Below are positions 49,102 through 60,174 of a stretch of DNA of 64,000 bases, piece by piece (positions within the stretch are counted from its first letter, which is position 1; each line of letters begins with the position of its first letter). The notes beneath the pieces were generated by a model. It saw only the letters and a program-made list of their open reading frames with translations. It made no database searches and was not told the DNA's origin. Position numbers and translations under genes: made by a program. The stretch comes from Hofstenia miamia. Its lineage: Eukaryota; Xenacoelomorpha; Acoela; Hofsteniidae. The stretch lies in assembly GCA_900660155.1 (NCBI GenBank), contig CABFPE010000224.1:1057871-1121870 (forward strand), written 5' to 3'.

Positions 49102-49999
49102 TGTAGAATCACAGAAGAGCTCTGGCTACTCTAGCAGCACTGGGTAACTCAAGAGTTTAGATCAAAGGTTGTAAAGTCTACTGTAGCAGAGAGTGACCCA
49201 CATTCCAACAGAAAACATACATTTGTGGTTCAACAATTTTGCCAAACAAATACAGAGATTCCATTCCATAAAGGACTCCAGCAGTGACCAATTCACATGG
49301 CATCCTGCTGAAGCCATATTTTTGAAGTCATCCTTACTAGCCAAGGTGCTAATTGTGTGTCTCAAGTATTAATTTCTAGCTCAATAAACAATTTATCTCA
49401 GAGTTCTCTTATCTCACCTCATGTAAATAAACAATAAACAAAGGGCATATATTTACTGTGCATTCACATTTGCCAACAGCATAGTATATTTGCAATGTGT
49501 TAATTTATGTGCATGTATGAACAGATCAAATAAAAGTTGTTATTCCCTACATGTAAGTGTAACCTAAAGCAACCACAATTCAGGCTGTCACCATTAAGGA
49601 GCTGGATCTTAAGCAATAGTTACCATTACCAAATCTTTAACAAAGAATCTAAAAGGGGTTAATAGATAATTAATTGAAGCAGTAGAAGGAAGCCAAATTT
49701 ATTGTGCACTTCACTACAGTAAACTCAGATATTTATTACAAAAATCTGTAACTTATTACCTGGATATTGTTTACAGTTTCAAAACACAATTTCCCTCACA
49801 AAGTTAAAACCAAGCAATCACATGTAATTCAAATCAAAGGGACAAATACTACACTAAAAAATACAAATAATTGATTTAAAAGAAATTGATATAAATGGGT
49901 AGCAACAAATCATGAAATCAGGACATCAAAAAGATGCAACACTATTTTCAGAATGCTGAAATAATAAAATCGAAAAAATAGGTCCTGAGTGACTCTACA
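49102..49999 (-). repeat. Solo LTR flanked by TTAT
   Basis: On the minus strand it starts TGTAGAGTCACTCAGG (49,999) and ends GTGATTCTACA (49,102), the same termini as the LTRs of copy B. TTAT occurs on both sides (49,098-49,101 and 50,000-50,003). No PBS follows its 3' end; the TTAT duplicate does, so it is not the 5' LTR of copy D. About 898 bp. Confidence 0.82.
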
Positions 50000-50003
50000 T
50001 TAT

Positions 50004-50934
50004 TGTAGAATCACGGGCTGCAATAGTCATTACACTAGAAAACTAATTGACTCTGCAGAAGGTTTTAAATAGCTATACCAGATAGCCCTGATTCCATCAA
50101 AAATTAAAGAGTAAAGAACTTATTAACTAACAGAAACATTGGTAGTTCATCCAAGTAATAGATACTTTTAGGTAAAATCCAATATGAGCAATTCACATGG
50201 CTTCCAGCCAAAGCAAAGTCTTTAGGAAAAGTAAAGTGCTCAACTTGAATGCATGGTGCTACCCTATCTGTCACACTTATTAATTTCTATCTCACAACCA
50301 CAAATAAACATCTCATTTTCATTGTTATCTCCCAGCTCACTAAATAATAGTCTGTAATTGCCAGACATTCACACTAGCCAACAGCATAGTATCATCACAG
50401 TGTTGTCATTTATAAGTGCATGTACATGTTGAACATTGAATGAGAGTTTTATTATTACCTTATACATAACCATATACCTAACCTAATTGGTCCACAATTT
50501 GGGCTGGTAAGATCAGAGATGATCTCAAGGAGCTACATGTCGCCCTGTACTTGAAAAAGCACTGCCAAATTGTAGCCAAACTTAAGCAATTAATTTCATA
50601 TCAAAAACAAATAATAAGTAAAAGAGGAAAAAGTAAATGGTAACTGAAGCTAGACAAATTCTATTAACCTTTCTCAACATTGTTTCTCAATTTATACAAT
50701 TCAAATTATTACCTGTCTTTGTTTACAACTAAAGTTAATCACAATATAACCATGTCATCAATTTCCCTTGTAAATTAAATTTGAGCAATATTGTTAGCAC
50801 CATTCAAGGGGACATAAAAATAGCTTTTGTATAACCAATCTCAAAAATAAAGAATTACGCCATACTGACATCAATACAATAAAAATTAAAAATAATAACA
50901 GATAACCATGAAAAATTCCCTGGATGACTCTACA
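50004..50934 (-). repeat. 3' LTR of copy B
   Basis: 931 bp running TGTAGAGTCATCCAGG to GTGATTCTACA on the minus strand. A nine-G purine tract directly precedes it, and TTAT (50,000-50,003) follows. Its first about 465 bp are closely matched at 55,767-56,233. Confidence 0.9.
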
Positions 50935-50936
50935 TG

Positions 50937-50947
50937 CCCCCCCCCTT
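50937..50947 (-). other. Polypurine tract of copy B
   Basis: AAGGGGGGGGG on the minus strand ends two bases before the LTR start TGTAGAG. It is the priming site for plus-strand DNA synthesis. Confidence 0.85.
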
Positions 50948-50954
50948 GCTCAAA

Positions 50955-53900
50955 TTAATTGTTTGGTAGTAGGTGGAGGGTAGGACTGGAGACTATCTTC
51001 TGAGTGGCATTGATCATTTCAATAGCTAACACTCCCTCCCATTCTTCTACTTTAGCATACTGGGGCTCCCAGGTGAGTTGCATTAATATTTCTCTCTGGG
51101 TAACAACTTTGTCTTTGAGCTTGAAGAATCGCAAAGCAGGCAGCCTATCATTAATGGGACAATTCTTTCTCAGATTATTCAGCCAGTGAGTAAATGTGTT
51201 GTAAAATCTTTCATATAAACAAAATCCTTTCAGTGCAACCATCAACATCATCATTGCATCCATATCAGACATGTGCATGTCCTCTGCTTTAATTGTTGTC
51301 TCTAGATAAAAATGTTCAAACACTTCTCATAATGACCCAATTTGAGTAGCATGGTCAACAAAGAGTGAGCAAAATTCTTGCACCTGATTCAATGTCATAT
51401 CATCAGGATCTGATACCTCAGCATAGAGCATAGTGATTATTTCAATTCTTTTAGTGATGCCATAGTATCTTGTTATGTTCTCTATGTTATTGATCCACAT
51501 GAGGTCTCAAGATGCTTGAAACAAGATTAGAACATGAGGGTCTGTGTTAATTATATTGTTTCATATCTTCTGTAACTGCTCATGGATAGCATTCCCTTTA
51601 TTGAAAACGTCTCAAATTGTCAGTTTTCCATTGACAAAGACTCTCTCCTTGTTATTGCCTGCCAGCAACTTGTCACATACAGATTGATACTTGTCAGTTC
51701 TACTTAACTTATTTACTTCTGAAAGATTGCTGACGAATTTAAATTTATCAGGAAGATGCACAGTGATTTTCTTTTTGTTTTTCTTTACTTGCCATTTAGG
51801 TTAAATCAGTGGGGTTTCTATGCATGGAGGGGGGGTGCATAATAAGTTTTCCTTCCATATGTTGTTCTCTAACTTGTTGAACCCGGATTTTTTCATGAGA
51901 CTAGCTGTTCCAATTGTCACAGGATAATTTATCTGTGCAGTCTTTAATGTCTCCTAGAACTTATTTCATAAACCATGAGACCACAACTCTTTTATCTGTT
52001 TCCCAGCTATCTTGACTCTGGTGGTGATGTATTCTACATCCAGAGCTACTTGTCACCCTGGACACTGTAGAATGACTAACTCCTCTTTAGTGAACATTTC
52101 CGTCAAACACCATTTCATTATCCCAAGTATATCCTTTTCATTGTTATTGACTAGTACCCTGTTTTGAATGGTGAGATCCTCAACAAAATCTGACTCATCA
52201 TGCTCAATCATCAATATTCTTTCATTTTCTGTGATAGACCACTGTGGAGTAGGCTTAGGGAAAGGTACTGGTCCACCAAACTTCTCTAAATTGACTTTTT
52301 TGATGAGTTCCTGAATTTAAGGTGACAATTGAACTGATGAAGTGGCAAGTAATTCCTCTTCTTGATAAAACTGTTCAGGTGTCCTCATTATTTGTTCAAA
52401 CATTGTAATTGGTACAATTTTTCCTTCTATCTTAACATGTCTTGCTGATTCCACAAACTTCCTGTACCCACATTCAAGGTAAGAAATTTGATGCAGCCTG
52501 AAAAAAAATTCATTCCTAGCCAATACTTCACAAATTTCTAAGTGCTCCAAGAATGTTTGTGTGCATCCCGATTTTCTTTAGATTAATCATTTGGTGCTTA
52601 GAGGGGCATTATCAGAATGGAATATTGCAAATTTAATCTCTGCTGTTGTGCCCCACATATACTTCTTCATTGTGTCTGAGAAAATATTGATGTCAAACAG
52701 ACAAATCCCTAATCTATTGCTAATCAGAATGATTGACATTTTCCCAGTTGTACTACTTGCCCCCACCAGTCAGGCATAATATTTTTCATATTTATCTATG
52801 GCTTTCATTGTTTTTCCAGGTGAGGATGGAGGTGCGCACTTGTATAACAGCCAGTTTTTTACCTTCCAGGTTAGTGGACAGACAGTTATTTCTTGCAATG
52901 CTGTTTTGGCAATATTTGTTCATTTCTCTTTGTTCATTGGGAATGTTATCTGTGGGTCTCTTGTTAGATAGATGGCAATAATCCAGATTGTTCCTCTTGC
53001 ATATATATTGGGGACATTCTGTTCTGCAAATAACTGTAGTTTAAAGTTTTTTCTGTCTTGGGTGTCATATGAGAATTTCACTTCTCTTAATAATTGATTC
53101 AACTGATCAGTGGTATTGTGAAGCCAGGCTCTTTATATTTAGTTTGGGCCAATCAGACTCAGGGTTTTTGTTGGCTTTGATCTCTGTCAAGATTTCTTGG
53201 ATTTCTTTTAATGTGTTGTACTTTGAGCAAAAGCAAAACTTACTCTCATATCCATTAGAGTATGTAATGAGGGGGTGTTAATGTTTGTCAATTCCAGTGT
53301 TTGTGCTTGAAGTATAGTATCTATGATCAACTTCTGATCTACTGCCATTTATGTGAAGGGATTTTCTTGCATAACATAAGATCTGTGAATAATAATTTTG
53401 TTATAGATATGATGTTGGTGTGATACATTGATATCAGACAATAGCTTGAACAGTATGATGAAGTTTTCCATTTGAAAATGCAAATTCACAATTTCTTCAG
53501 GAATGCTATCTTCATATTCATCCCTGAGAACCATCACAAGTCTTATTTTTTCAACTTTCACAATCTGATAAGCTATTTCTATTTGTTCCATTATTTACTC
53601 ATCTTTTACTTTGTTAACTCTGAAAAAATAGATAACTAATAGGTTAGGAAAATCTATATTAACACACTCAAAGCTAGTGATCATGCTACCTTTGTTCAGA
53701 AATTGGCAAAGATTGTAAATTGCAAAGTCTTTGTCAAAACATGTGTGTACAGTACTTCACAAATATAGACAACTGATTCCTTCAAGCATTTTTGAGTTGT
53801 AATAGATTATGGTATTAATCTCTGGGCATCTGTCAGCATCAATTACAAAAGGTATTATGTTGATGGAACAATTTAGAGTCTGTGTATTGTAGGTCCACCA

Positions 53901-54180
53901 TAACTTGTTTTGAGTTTCTTCAGAGATATTATTGTGAATATGGTGGACTGCTTGGTGTGATGGAATAAAATATGGGTGAAGGGTATCTTCTCCTACTTTA
54001 GACATTTTGTTTCTTCTCTCTTCTGTCTTCTTAGAGCAGACTGTTGATGCAGCTGTTGAAGTACTAATCGAGGTCAAGGGGGCTATCAAATCACTTGTCA
54101 GGGGGGTATTTACAGGTTGTACAGCACTAAAGGCAGTATGACTAATTTGAGTTTTAAGAGTTTGATTTTGTTTTTTCACC
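50955..54180 (-). pseudogene. ORF3 of copy B, unknown function
   Basis: About 1,000 codons following pol in the same frame. Order: a Ser/Thr-rich N-terminus (54,179-54,000); KLWWTYNTQTLNC with IIPFVIDADRCPEINTIIYY (53,910-53,800); ECVNIDFPNLLVIYFFRV (about 53,660); KVEKIRLVMVLRDEYED (53,560); and SFAFAQST (53,230). The +1 shift site is at 53,107, followed by KFSYDTQDRKNFKLQLFAEQ, SDTMKKYMWGTTAEIKFAI (52,690-52,640), YLECGYRKFVES, MFTKEELVILQCPG (52,100), NYPVTIGTAS (51,930) and a long acidic/hydrophobic C-terminus to 50,955. No signal peptide or transmembrane anchor is seen and cysteines are few, so an envelope is unlikely. There are about 19 in-frame stops, mostly TGA. No family recognised. 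Confidence 0.72.
53107..53122 (-). promoter_or_regulatory. Putative +1 frameshift site in ORF3 of copy B
   Basis: The minus strand reads CAA TAC CAC TGA TCAGT, with the TGA at 53,107-53,109. The upstream frame (LNIKSLASQYH) closes here, and the +1 frame (DQLNQLLREVKFSY) continues the homologous protein. The surrounding TACCACTGATCAGT is identical in copy C. Confidence 0.55.
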
Positions 54181-54420
54181 AGCTCTGTTCACACACTTGG
54201 AGATACATGTCTCCCCATATAGTGACAAAATGAGGACAGGGTGGTATTTGCTGTCTCCTCACCTAATCATGGAGCTATGTGTCACCTGCATGGAATAGGT
54301 ATCTCCTCAGCACCATCATGTCATCCTCTTTTGTTTTCACGCACCTTGTCAAGTGGAGATACATTTCTCCCACACCTAGATGAGGTTTGGTATCATCTCT
54401 ACTACCCTCCTTTCTCCTTC
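54180..54420 (-). repeat. Linker between pol and ORF3 with degenerate repeats
   Basis: It lies in the same frame as pol and ORF3. Direct-repeat words such as GGAGA(C/A)ATGTATCTCCA occur twice (about 54,210 and 54,360) with GAGGAGA variants between. In-frame stops are two TAG and about six TGA, with no TAA. Copy C has an analogous repeated linker at the same place. Confidence 0.55.
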
Positions 54421-55766
54421 TCACTCTTTGATGGGTTGGAGGAGCTGGCAACTCTTGTTTGTTCTTCCCTATTGGTATCATTCCTAAACAGATTTATAAG
54501 GTTAAGGTTCCAAATGTTGGGATCATAAGGGTGATTTTCTCTCACATGCCTTGAAGGCAATATATGTTGAATATCATTACTCAGAATAATCTCACTTTCA
54601 GATTCAAATTCAGTATCACTAAAATCGTCTTCAGTGAAATCAGTTAAATTATCATAAGTCTCAAACACATCAATACCATTGTCAATCAATGTAAATTCAT
54701 TATTATCATCAATAAGTATGTGCTCAATATCCTTTATGGCTCTTTTTAGCCTCTGGAAGTGTACTGTTTTTCCATTATTAAGTTTGTATGTGTTATGATC
54801 AAGCACTTTCTCCACAATGAAGGGTCCTTGCCAATTATTGGCTAATTTCCTTACTTGTTTGTGATCTGTATTGACACAAGGTAAATATGCAAAAACTTTG
54901 TTGCCTCATTTGTCTTGTTTGTGAGGCTCACCATATAATTTTTTGTTAAAAATTTCTCTTCTGATGTATACTTGATTGATTTGTGTTATGACAAATCATC
55001 AGATGCACCTGCTGCATATCTTGTATCAATCAATCTACATATCTGTCAACACTGGTTTCTGAGTAATTTGGAAACATCATAGATAAGGAAGTTAATGCTT
55101 CCCAACCAAACATAGCTTTAAAAGGACTTATGCCAGTTGTGGAATGCACTGCTGTATTATAAGAAAACTTGATACATTCAATTACACATCTCCAATTTCT
55201 CCCTGCAGCTCATGAGAGAGCTACTTGAATCAGTTTTATCAAAGTTCTGTTTAATCATTCTACCAAGCCATTAGCTTGAGGGTGATAAGCAGTAGTGAAT
55301 TCGTGAATTATTTCTAACTCATGCAATAAGGCTTTCATCAGATTATTTTTGAACTGTGGACTGTGGTCAGAGATGAGCTTAGACATAGGACCATATTTCA
55401 AAATCCACTCCTTAACTATTTTTTCAGCTATTTTTTCTGCACTTGTACTGTCCAATGGAATAATTCAAGCATATTTTGTGAAGTGATCCACTATCACCAA
55501 GAGGTACTGAAAACCTTCATCATCTCAAAACAACTGTTCTAAATCCATATGGATGATTTCATTGGTGCAACATTCTAACTTGGCTCTCTGCTCTGGAAAA
55601 TGGCTAGCATTATTCAAGAGACATTGCTTGCATTTATCAATGACTTCCATAACAGCAACCCTGATTCCAATGGTAACATATCGTGAATTAAAAGTTTTCT
55701 CTGTTTGGATTATTCCTAAATGACCTTTTCATGTACTTGTCTTACTAGATCTCTTCTAAAGTACTC
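54402..55766 (-). pseudogene. Integrase and pol C-terminus of copy B
   Basis: Zinc finger HEKGHLGIIQTEKTFNSRYV with IDKCKQC (about 55,720-55,610); core EIIHMDLEQLF, then VDHFTKYA-TGA-IIPL (TGA 55,465-55,467); SKLISDHSPQFKNNL (second Asp); ATAYHPQ-type AYHPQANGLVE followed by TGA-LNRTLIK (TGA 55,255-55,257); FSYNTAVHSTTGISPF; and the GPY/F tail (HNTYKLNNGKTVHFQRLKRA) and an acidic extension (TDFTEDDFSDTEFESES) to about 54,402. Integrase inserts the cDNA. Several in-frame TGAs and a few other stops disable it. Confidence 0.85.
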
Positions 55767-56233
55767 CATATACCTAACCTAATGGTCCACAATTTGGGCT
55801 GGTAAGATCAGAGATGATCTCCAGGAGATAGGTGTTGCTCTGTACTTGAAAAAGCACTCCCAAATTGTCACTGAACTTAAGCAATTAATTTCATATCAAA
55901 AAGAAATAATAAGTAAAAGGTGGAAAGAGTAAATGGTAACTGAGGCTAGACAAATTCTATTAACCTTTCTCAACATTGTTTCTCAATTTATACAATTCAA
56001 ATTATTACCTATCTTTGTTTACAACTAAAGTTAATCACAATATAACCATGTCATCAATTTCCTTTGTAAATTAAATTTGAGCAATATCATTAGCACCAAT
56101 CAAGGGGACATAAAAATAGCTTTCATATTACCAAGCTCAAAAATAAAGAATTACATCATACTGACGTCAATACAATAAAAATTAAAAATAATAACAGATA
56201 ATAACCACAAAAAATTCCCTGAGTGACTCTACA
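55767..56233 (-). repeat. Truncated 5' LTR of copy B
   Basis: 467 bp equal to the first half of the 3' LTR (50,467-50,934) with about 90% or better identity by eye. It starts TGTAGAGTCACTCAGG and is flanked outside by TTAT (56,234-56,237). The inner end breaks at CATATACCTAACC, directly against integrase sequence. Confidence 0.88.
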
Positions 56234-56278
56234 TTATATAACATACTTGTTATTAGGGGTGTCCTGTGGTGGTCACCA

Positions 56279-56680
56279 TGTGGCATTGGCATGGAAATCT
56301 GCATTGATAAGCACCAGGATTTGCCAATGTCTCAGTAATTAATGGCCTGAATCCAGAGCTAAATGAGCCTTTTGCTATTAAAAGTTAAAGGTAGCTAGGA
56401 GATCAGGTAAGGGAAGGGTGCATAGCCACACTCAGCTATCCTGATACAGAGAACCTTAAGAAAAAGAGTCACATTAAACAGGAGCCCTAATTTAAATAAA
56501 GAGAGAAGCCCTATACATTCTTGAGCACAAAGTGTACCCCATGCGCTTGTGTACCTAAACTTGGTGCAGGCCTCAGCTCATGCAATTTAGGGGCTGCAAT
56601 AAAATATAATAAACATAACAAATGACAAGCAGTTTTGTAAAGTCCTACACCTAGACCTGCTGAAGTTCTGTAGTAATGAA
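56279..56680 (+). repeat. Block homologous to 36,885-37,300, possible solo LTR
   Basis: Starts TGTGGCATTGG, with collinear matches to the pol-ORF3 spacer of copy A, including GGAGCCCTAATT, AAATAAAG and AATGACAAGCAGT. Probably an LTR of a second family. The end is not defined. Confidence 0.42.
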
Positions 56681-59600
56681 CTTGTAAAGCTGTACCTGAA
56701 CAAGGCACTCTCAGCAACAATCAGATAATTTAGAAAAGCATTTTAAATAAATTACATACACAACTAGAAGTACAGGTTGAGTAAAATCTATTAAACTTTT
56801 GATAACAAAATCAAAGTATTTAGACAGACAAACAGGTATTTCATCAACAAAAGCAACACTAAAAGCATACCATGGACTATGTGTAAACACTAGCAGGTGC
56901 CTCATGACCTTTTGCACAGTAATCAACTAATATCAGAAATACTGTGCAGCAGACAATTTAAGCATTCAAAAATAGTACAGATTTTCTAACACTTAATATG
57001 TCAATCAAGTCAATTACAAATTCATGTAAATATTGTACAATTAATATTTATTAATTTTGAAATATTAATTATGAAAATGTTTGTAAAGTCAGTGGTTGAT
57101 GCCACAATATTGATAAAATTTATTTTTTACTTTAATGGGCAAGCAATATCATATGATGCTCAATATCTCTCATATTGTTGAAATTTGAAAACTACTGATT
57201 CTATACAACTACTGAAATTTGAAAAAAGTTCAAACATTGATTGAGTAAAATTCCATTGAATTTACCCTTGAAATTAAGGGAAATTCCTTTAAAATATTGA
57301 ATTTTGTAACACAGAACTGTGAGAAAAAAGGTATTAATTCATATCTTTCAGAATCTGATAGGCTGATATCTAAAGTCTATATTTACATTTAAACAGTGTT
57401 GATTTCATGTTTATTTGATTGAGCAAATTGTCCATTTATATTGACTACAAATCATGTTTGAGCAAAAATATAGTAAGGCACTCATCTTTTTCTCTACTTT
57501 CAAATCAGAGCAGTACAATGAAGTAATAAGGTAAATCATATTATTTTATATACTGGAATAGTTCATAATCACCTTTAATAACATTCTGTGAATTTTTATA
57601 AAATGTGAGCAGCTAAAGTATATTTCTATATATGTATATTTTTTTGTCATTTCCCAATAAATCAAGCATAGACTTATTAATGCAATTCTAACTATATGCA
57701 GATTGACAAGAAAATCTAAATAATTTACATTAGATTTACAGGTACCACTGTATGAAGGGGCACTTAAATGAACAGCATGTATTCATTCATTTATATTTGT
57801 AAGCTTAGCTATTTTAGTATTAAAAATTCAAAGGATTTGAAAAATCTAAGCTGGTATATTTGTAGGTTGAAGAATATGAATTAGTTTCTGAGGAACACTG
57901 ACCTGACCATTGTTTGGAGCCCAAAATTAAATCTTCCACTATATTATTAAGGTATGCAACTGCTTTCTAAATATTTAGTTTTATTCATCTTGTACATATG
58001 TGTTATTTTTCCTCTGATTTTAAAATATTATATTTTTTTGATATTTGCTTGAAATGTCAGTAGTAATTTCAATATAATTAAATAACTGTTGTTAATGTGA
58101 TTTTGAGAATTCATGGCAATAAAATTGTTGATTTTAAAAAATATATTTTATTTTGTGTTGATGTATTTTTGCATTCAGTGATGGCTGTAGTTGAGGATAT
58201 ATACAATGTGGTGCATACAGTCCACTAAAATATCTGCTTATATACAATCACAGAATTTTATAGTTTATCTATCTTATACACAGATTTGAACTATGAAATA
58301 GTTCACTAGCACCCACAAAGCCCAAATACAAATATGTAAACATTGTAATTGCTATTAGTATTTACCTGAAATAAACAACATAAAACAATGTTTGTTTTTT
58401 TCAAGTTGATTTAATATTGTCATAGTTCATTTCATTTGACTTTGTTGTAAGAAATAGAATAAATGGACAAATAATTTTCAAAGTTTTACTTAGGCCAAAG
58501 ATCTTTTATATTTTCTTTCAATTTTAAAATTTCAACCAAACACTACTTAGCTAGGCTGTTCACTGTTCTATTAATTGCCTAATCAACTGTACACATTAGT
58601 TTGATCATTCTTAGATGATATCTGTCATTGACACATTACATATTATCTTTATTATGAATTGATTGAATCTATTTAGAAAAAATGTATTTGTTTCAGTTTT
58701 TCACTAAAACTAAAATAGGTAATATTTTTAGATGATTTCTATTAAAATAGATAAAACTAATCCCAAAGTTAATAAAGAATATTTGAAGAAATTGAAATAG
58801 TGACAATGATACTGCCTGTTCTTTACAATGAGAGGGCTTCCTGGATGTAGCAAACAATTATTTGTTAATAAATCACTTTACTTAACTTAAGCATTGTACA
58901 ATGAAATTTAAATTGCTATTAATCATGAAGGTTAAATTAATACCTGCAAATAAGAACCTATGAAATCACATATTGTTGGCTCTGAACTGATCAGTCCCCT
59001 TGCAACAATTGGATGTGTTTGAGCCTGATTTGAATTTGATTGCAAATATTAATTTGAATTGTTACCAATTGAAGTTAAGAAATTGAAAATTGCTTTATTT
59101 TTGATTTAAATCTGATAGAGTGGGCTCAGTTCTACAGGACTCTCCTATGAAGTTGTATATCTATGAAATATAGAAATATGTATACAGATATAGGTCAAAA
59201 GTGCTTATCAATAATTTGATTCATGCATTTAATTATTTTTCAAACCATGTATAACATTTCAGTCTAAAATCATATTAATATAAATATCATGTAAATTATT
59301 TGATTTTCATATTAAGTGCAAATTAAACAATTTATTTAAAATTCTTGTAATATATGTATAATTTAAATATATTACATTGCTTTTATTAATTTCTTAATTA
59401 TTTAGGTTGACTATATAGTGAGAAGAATAATTTTTGAAGAAACCAAGTTCATCTCCAACAGTTGCAATAAATATCACAGTCAACACAATTTGTATTAACT
59501 AAAATACTGCAATATCAATAATTATTCAAGAATTGAAAACTTCTAGAGCATTTAGACTAATTTTTTATTAATGCTAAATATACTAATATTGAAAATAATC

Positions 59601-59775
59601 AGAGCAAAGCAGTCAATTTTTTCAATTCCTAATACAGTCAGCTAAATGAAAAGAATGTATATGCATATTAACATATAATCTTATTTAGATGTTATGCATT
59701 ATTTGAAACTATAAAGTTAATACATCATCAGTGCAAAGGAATTGTTTGAACATCAAGTAAAACTAGTGCATTTAA
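56681..59775. other. AT-rich non-coding DNA
   Basis: About 3.1 kb without recognised gene or repeat structure. It separates copies B and C and may be the original host sequence or an unrecognised retroelement interior. Confidence 0.45.
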
Positions 59776-60165
59776 TGTAGAATCAGTGGTCTGTATCTAG
59801 CAGATCAAGTGGTACAAGGTTGCAAAGAATTACCATTGCTGAGAGCAGCCCATATTCTAACAAAATAAATAAAGATTGGTAGTTTGCCAATTTCACTGTA
59901 GAAAAAAGAAATGAACCAAAACCATTTCCAAGAAGGCATTCCAGCTAGTGACCAATTCACATGGCATCATGCTAAAGCCAAATCTTTAGAAACCATCCTT
60001 ACCATCCAAGGTGCTAATTGTGTGTCTCAAGTTTAATTTCCAGTTCAATAGAACAAGTTTAGCTCAATGTTTGTTATCTCAGCTCATGTAATAGATATTA
60101 ATAAAATACTTGAACTAATAGGGCAGTTGCATTGTAGTACATTCAGCCTCCACATGAAGGTATCA
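59776..60165 (-). repeat. 3' LTR fragment of copy C
   Basis: It ends ACTGATTCTACA at 59,776 like the B-family LTRs. Shared words include CAATTCACATGGC and AGGTGCTAATTGTGTGTCTC with the solo LTR. The 5' half of the LTR and the end of ORF3 are deleted, since ORF3 stops abruptly at about 60,175. Confidence 0.75.
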
Positions 60166-60174
60166 TAATATCAC

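Larger units (their letters stand above)
50004..56233 (-). mobile_element. Copy B: internally deleted LTR retroelement keeping integrase and ORF3
   Basis: A truncated 5' LTR (56,233-55,767) joins directly to the integrase zinc finger at about 55,766. A single deletion has therefore removed the rest of the LTR, the leader, gag, protease, RT and RNase H. Then follow integrase, a linker, ORF3, PPT and a full 3' LTR. TTAT flanks both outer ends (50,000-50,003 and 56,234-56,237), so the target duplication is preserved. Confidence 0.85.

Noticed and set aside
49102-49999. This LTR as the 5' LTR of copy D
   Set aside because: Its 3' end is followed by the TTAT target duplicate, not a primer-binding site; it fits a separate solo LTR.
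50955-54180. ORF3 as a retroviral-type envelope gene
   Set aside because: Position fits, but no signal peptide, cleavage site, fusion-peptide-like segment or C-terminal membrane anchor could be seen.
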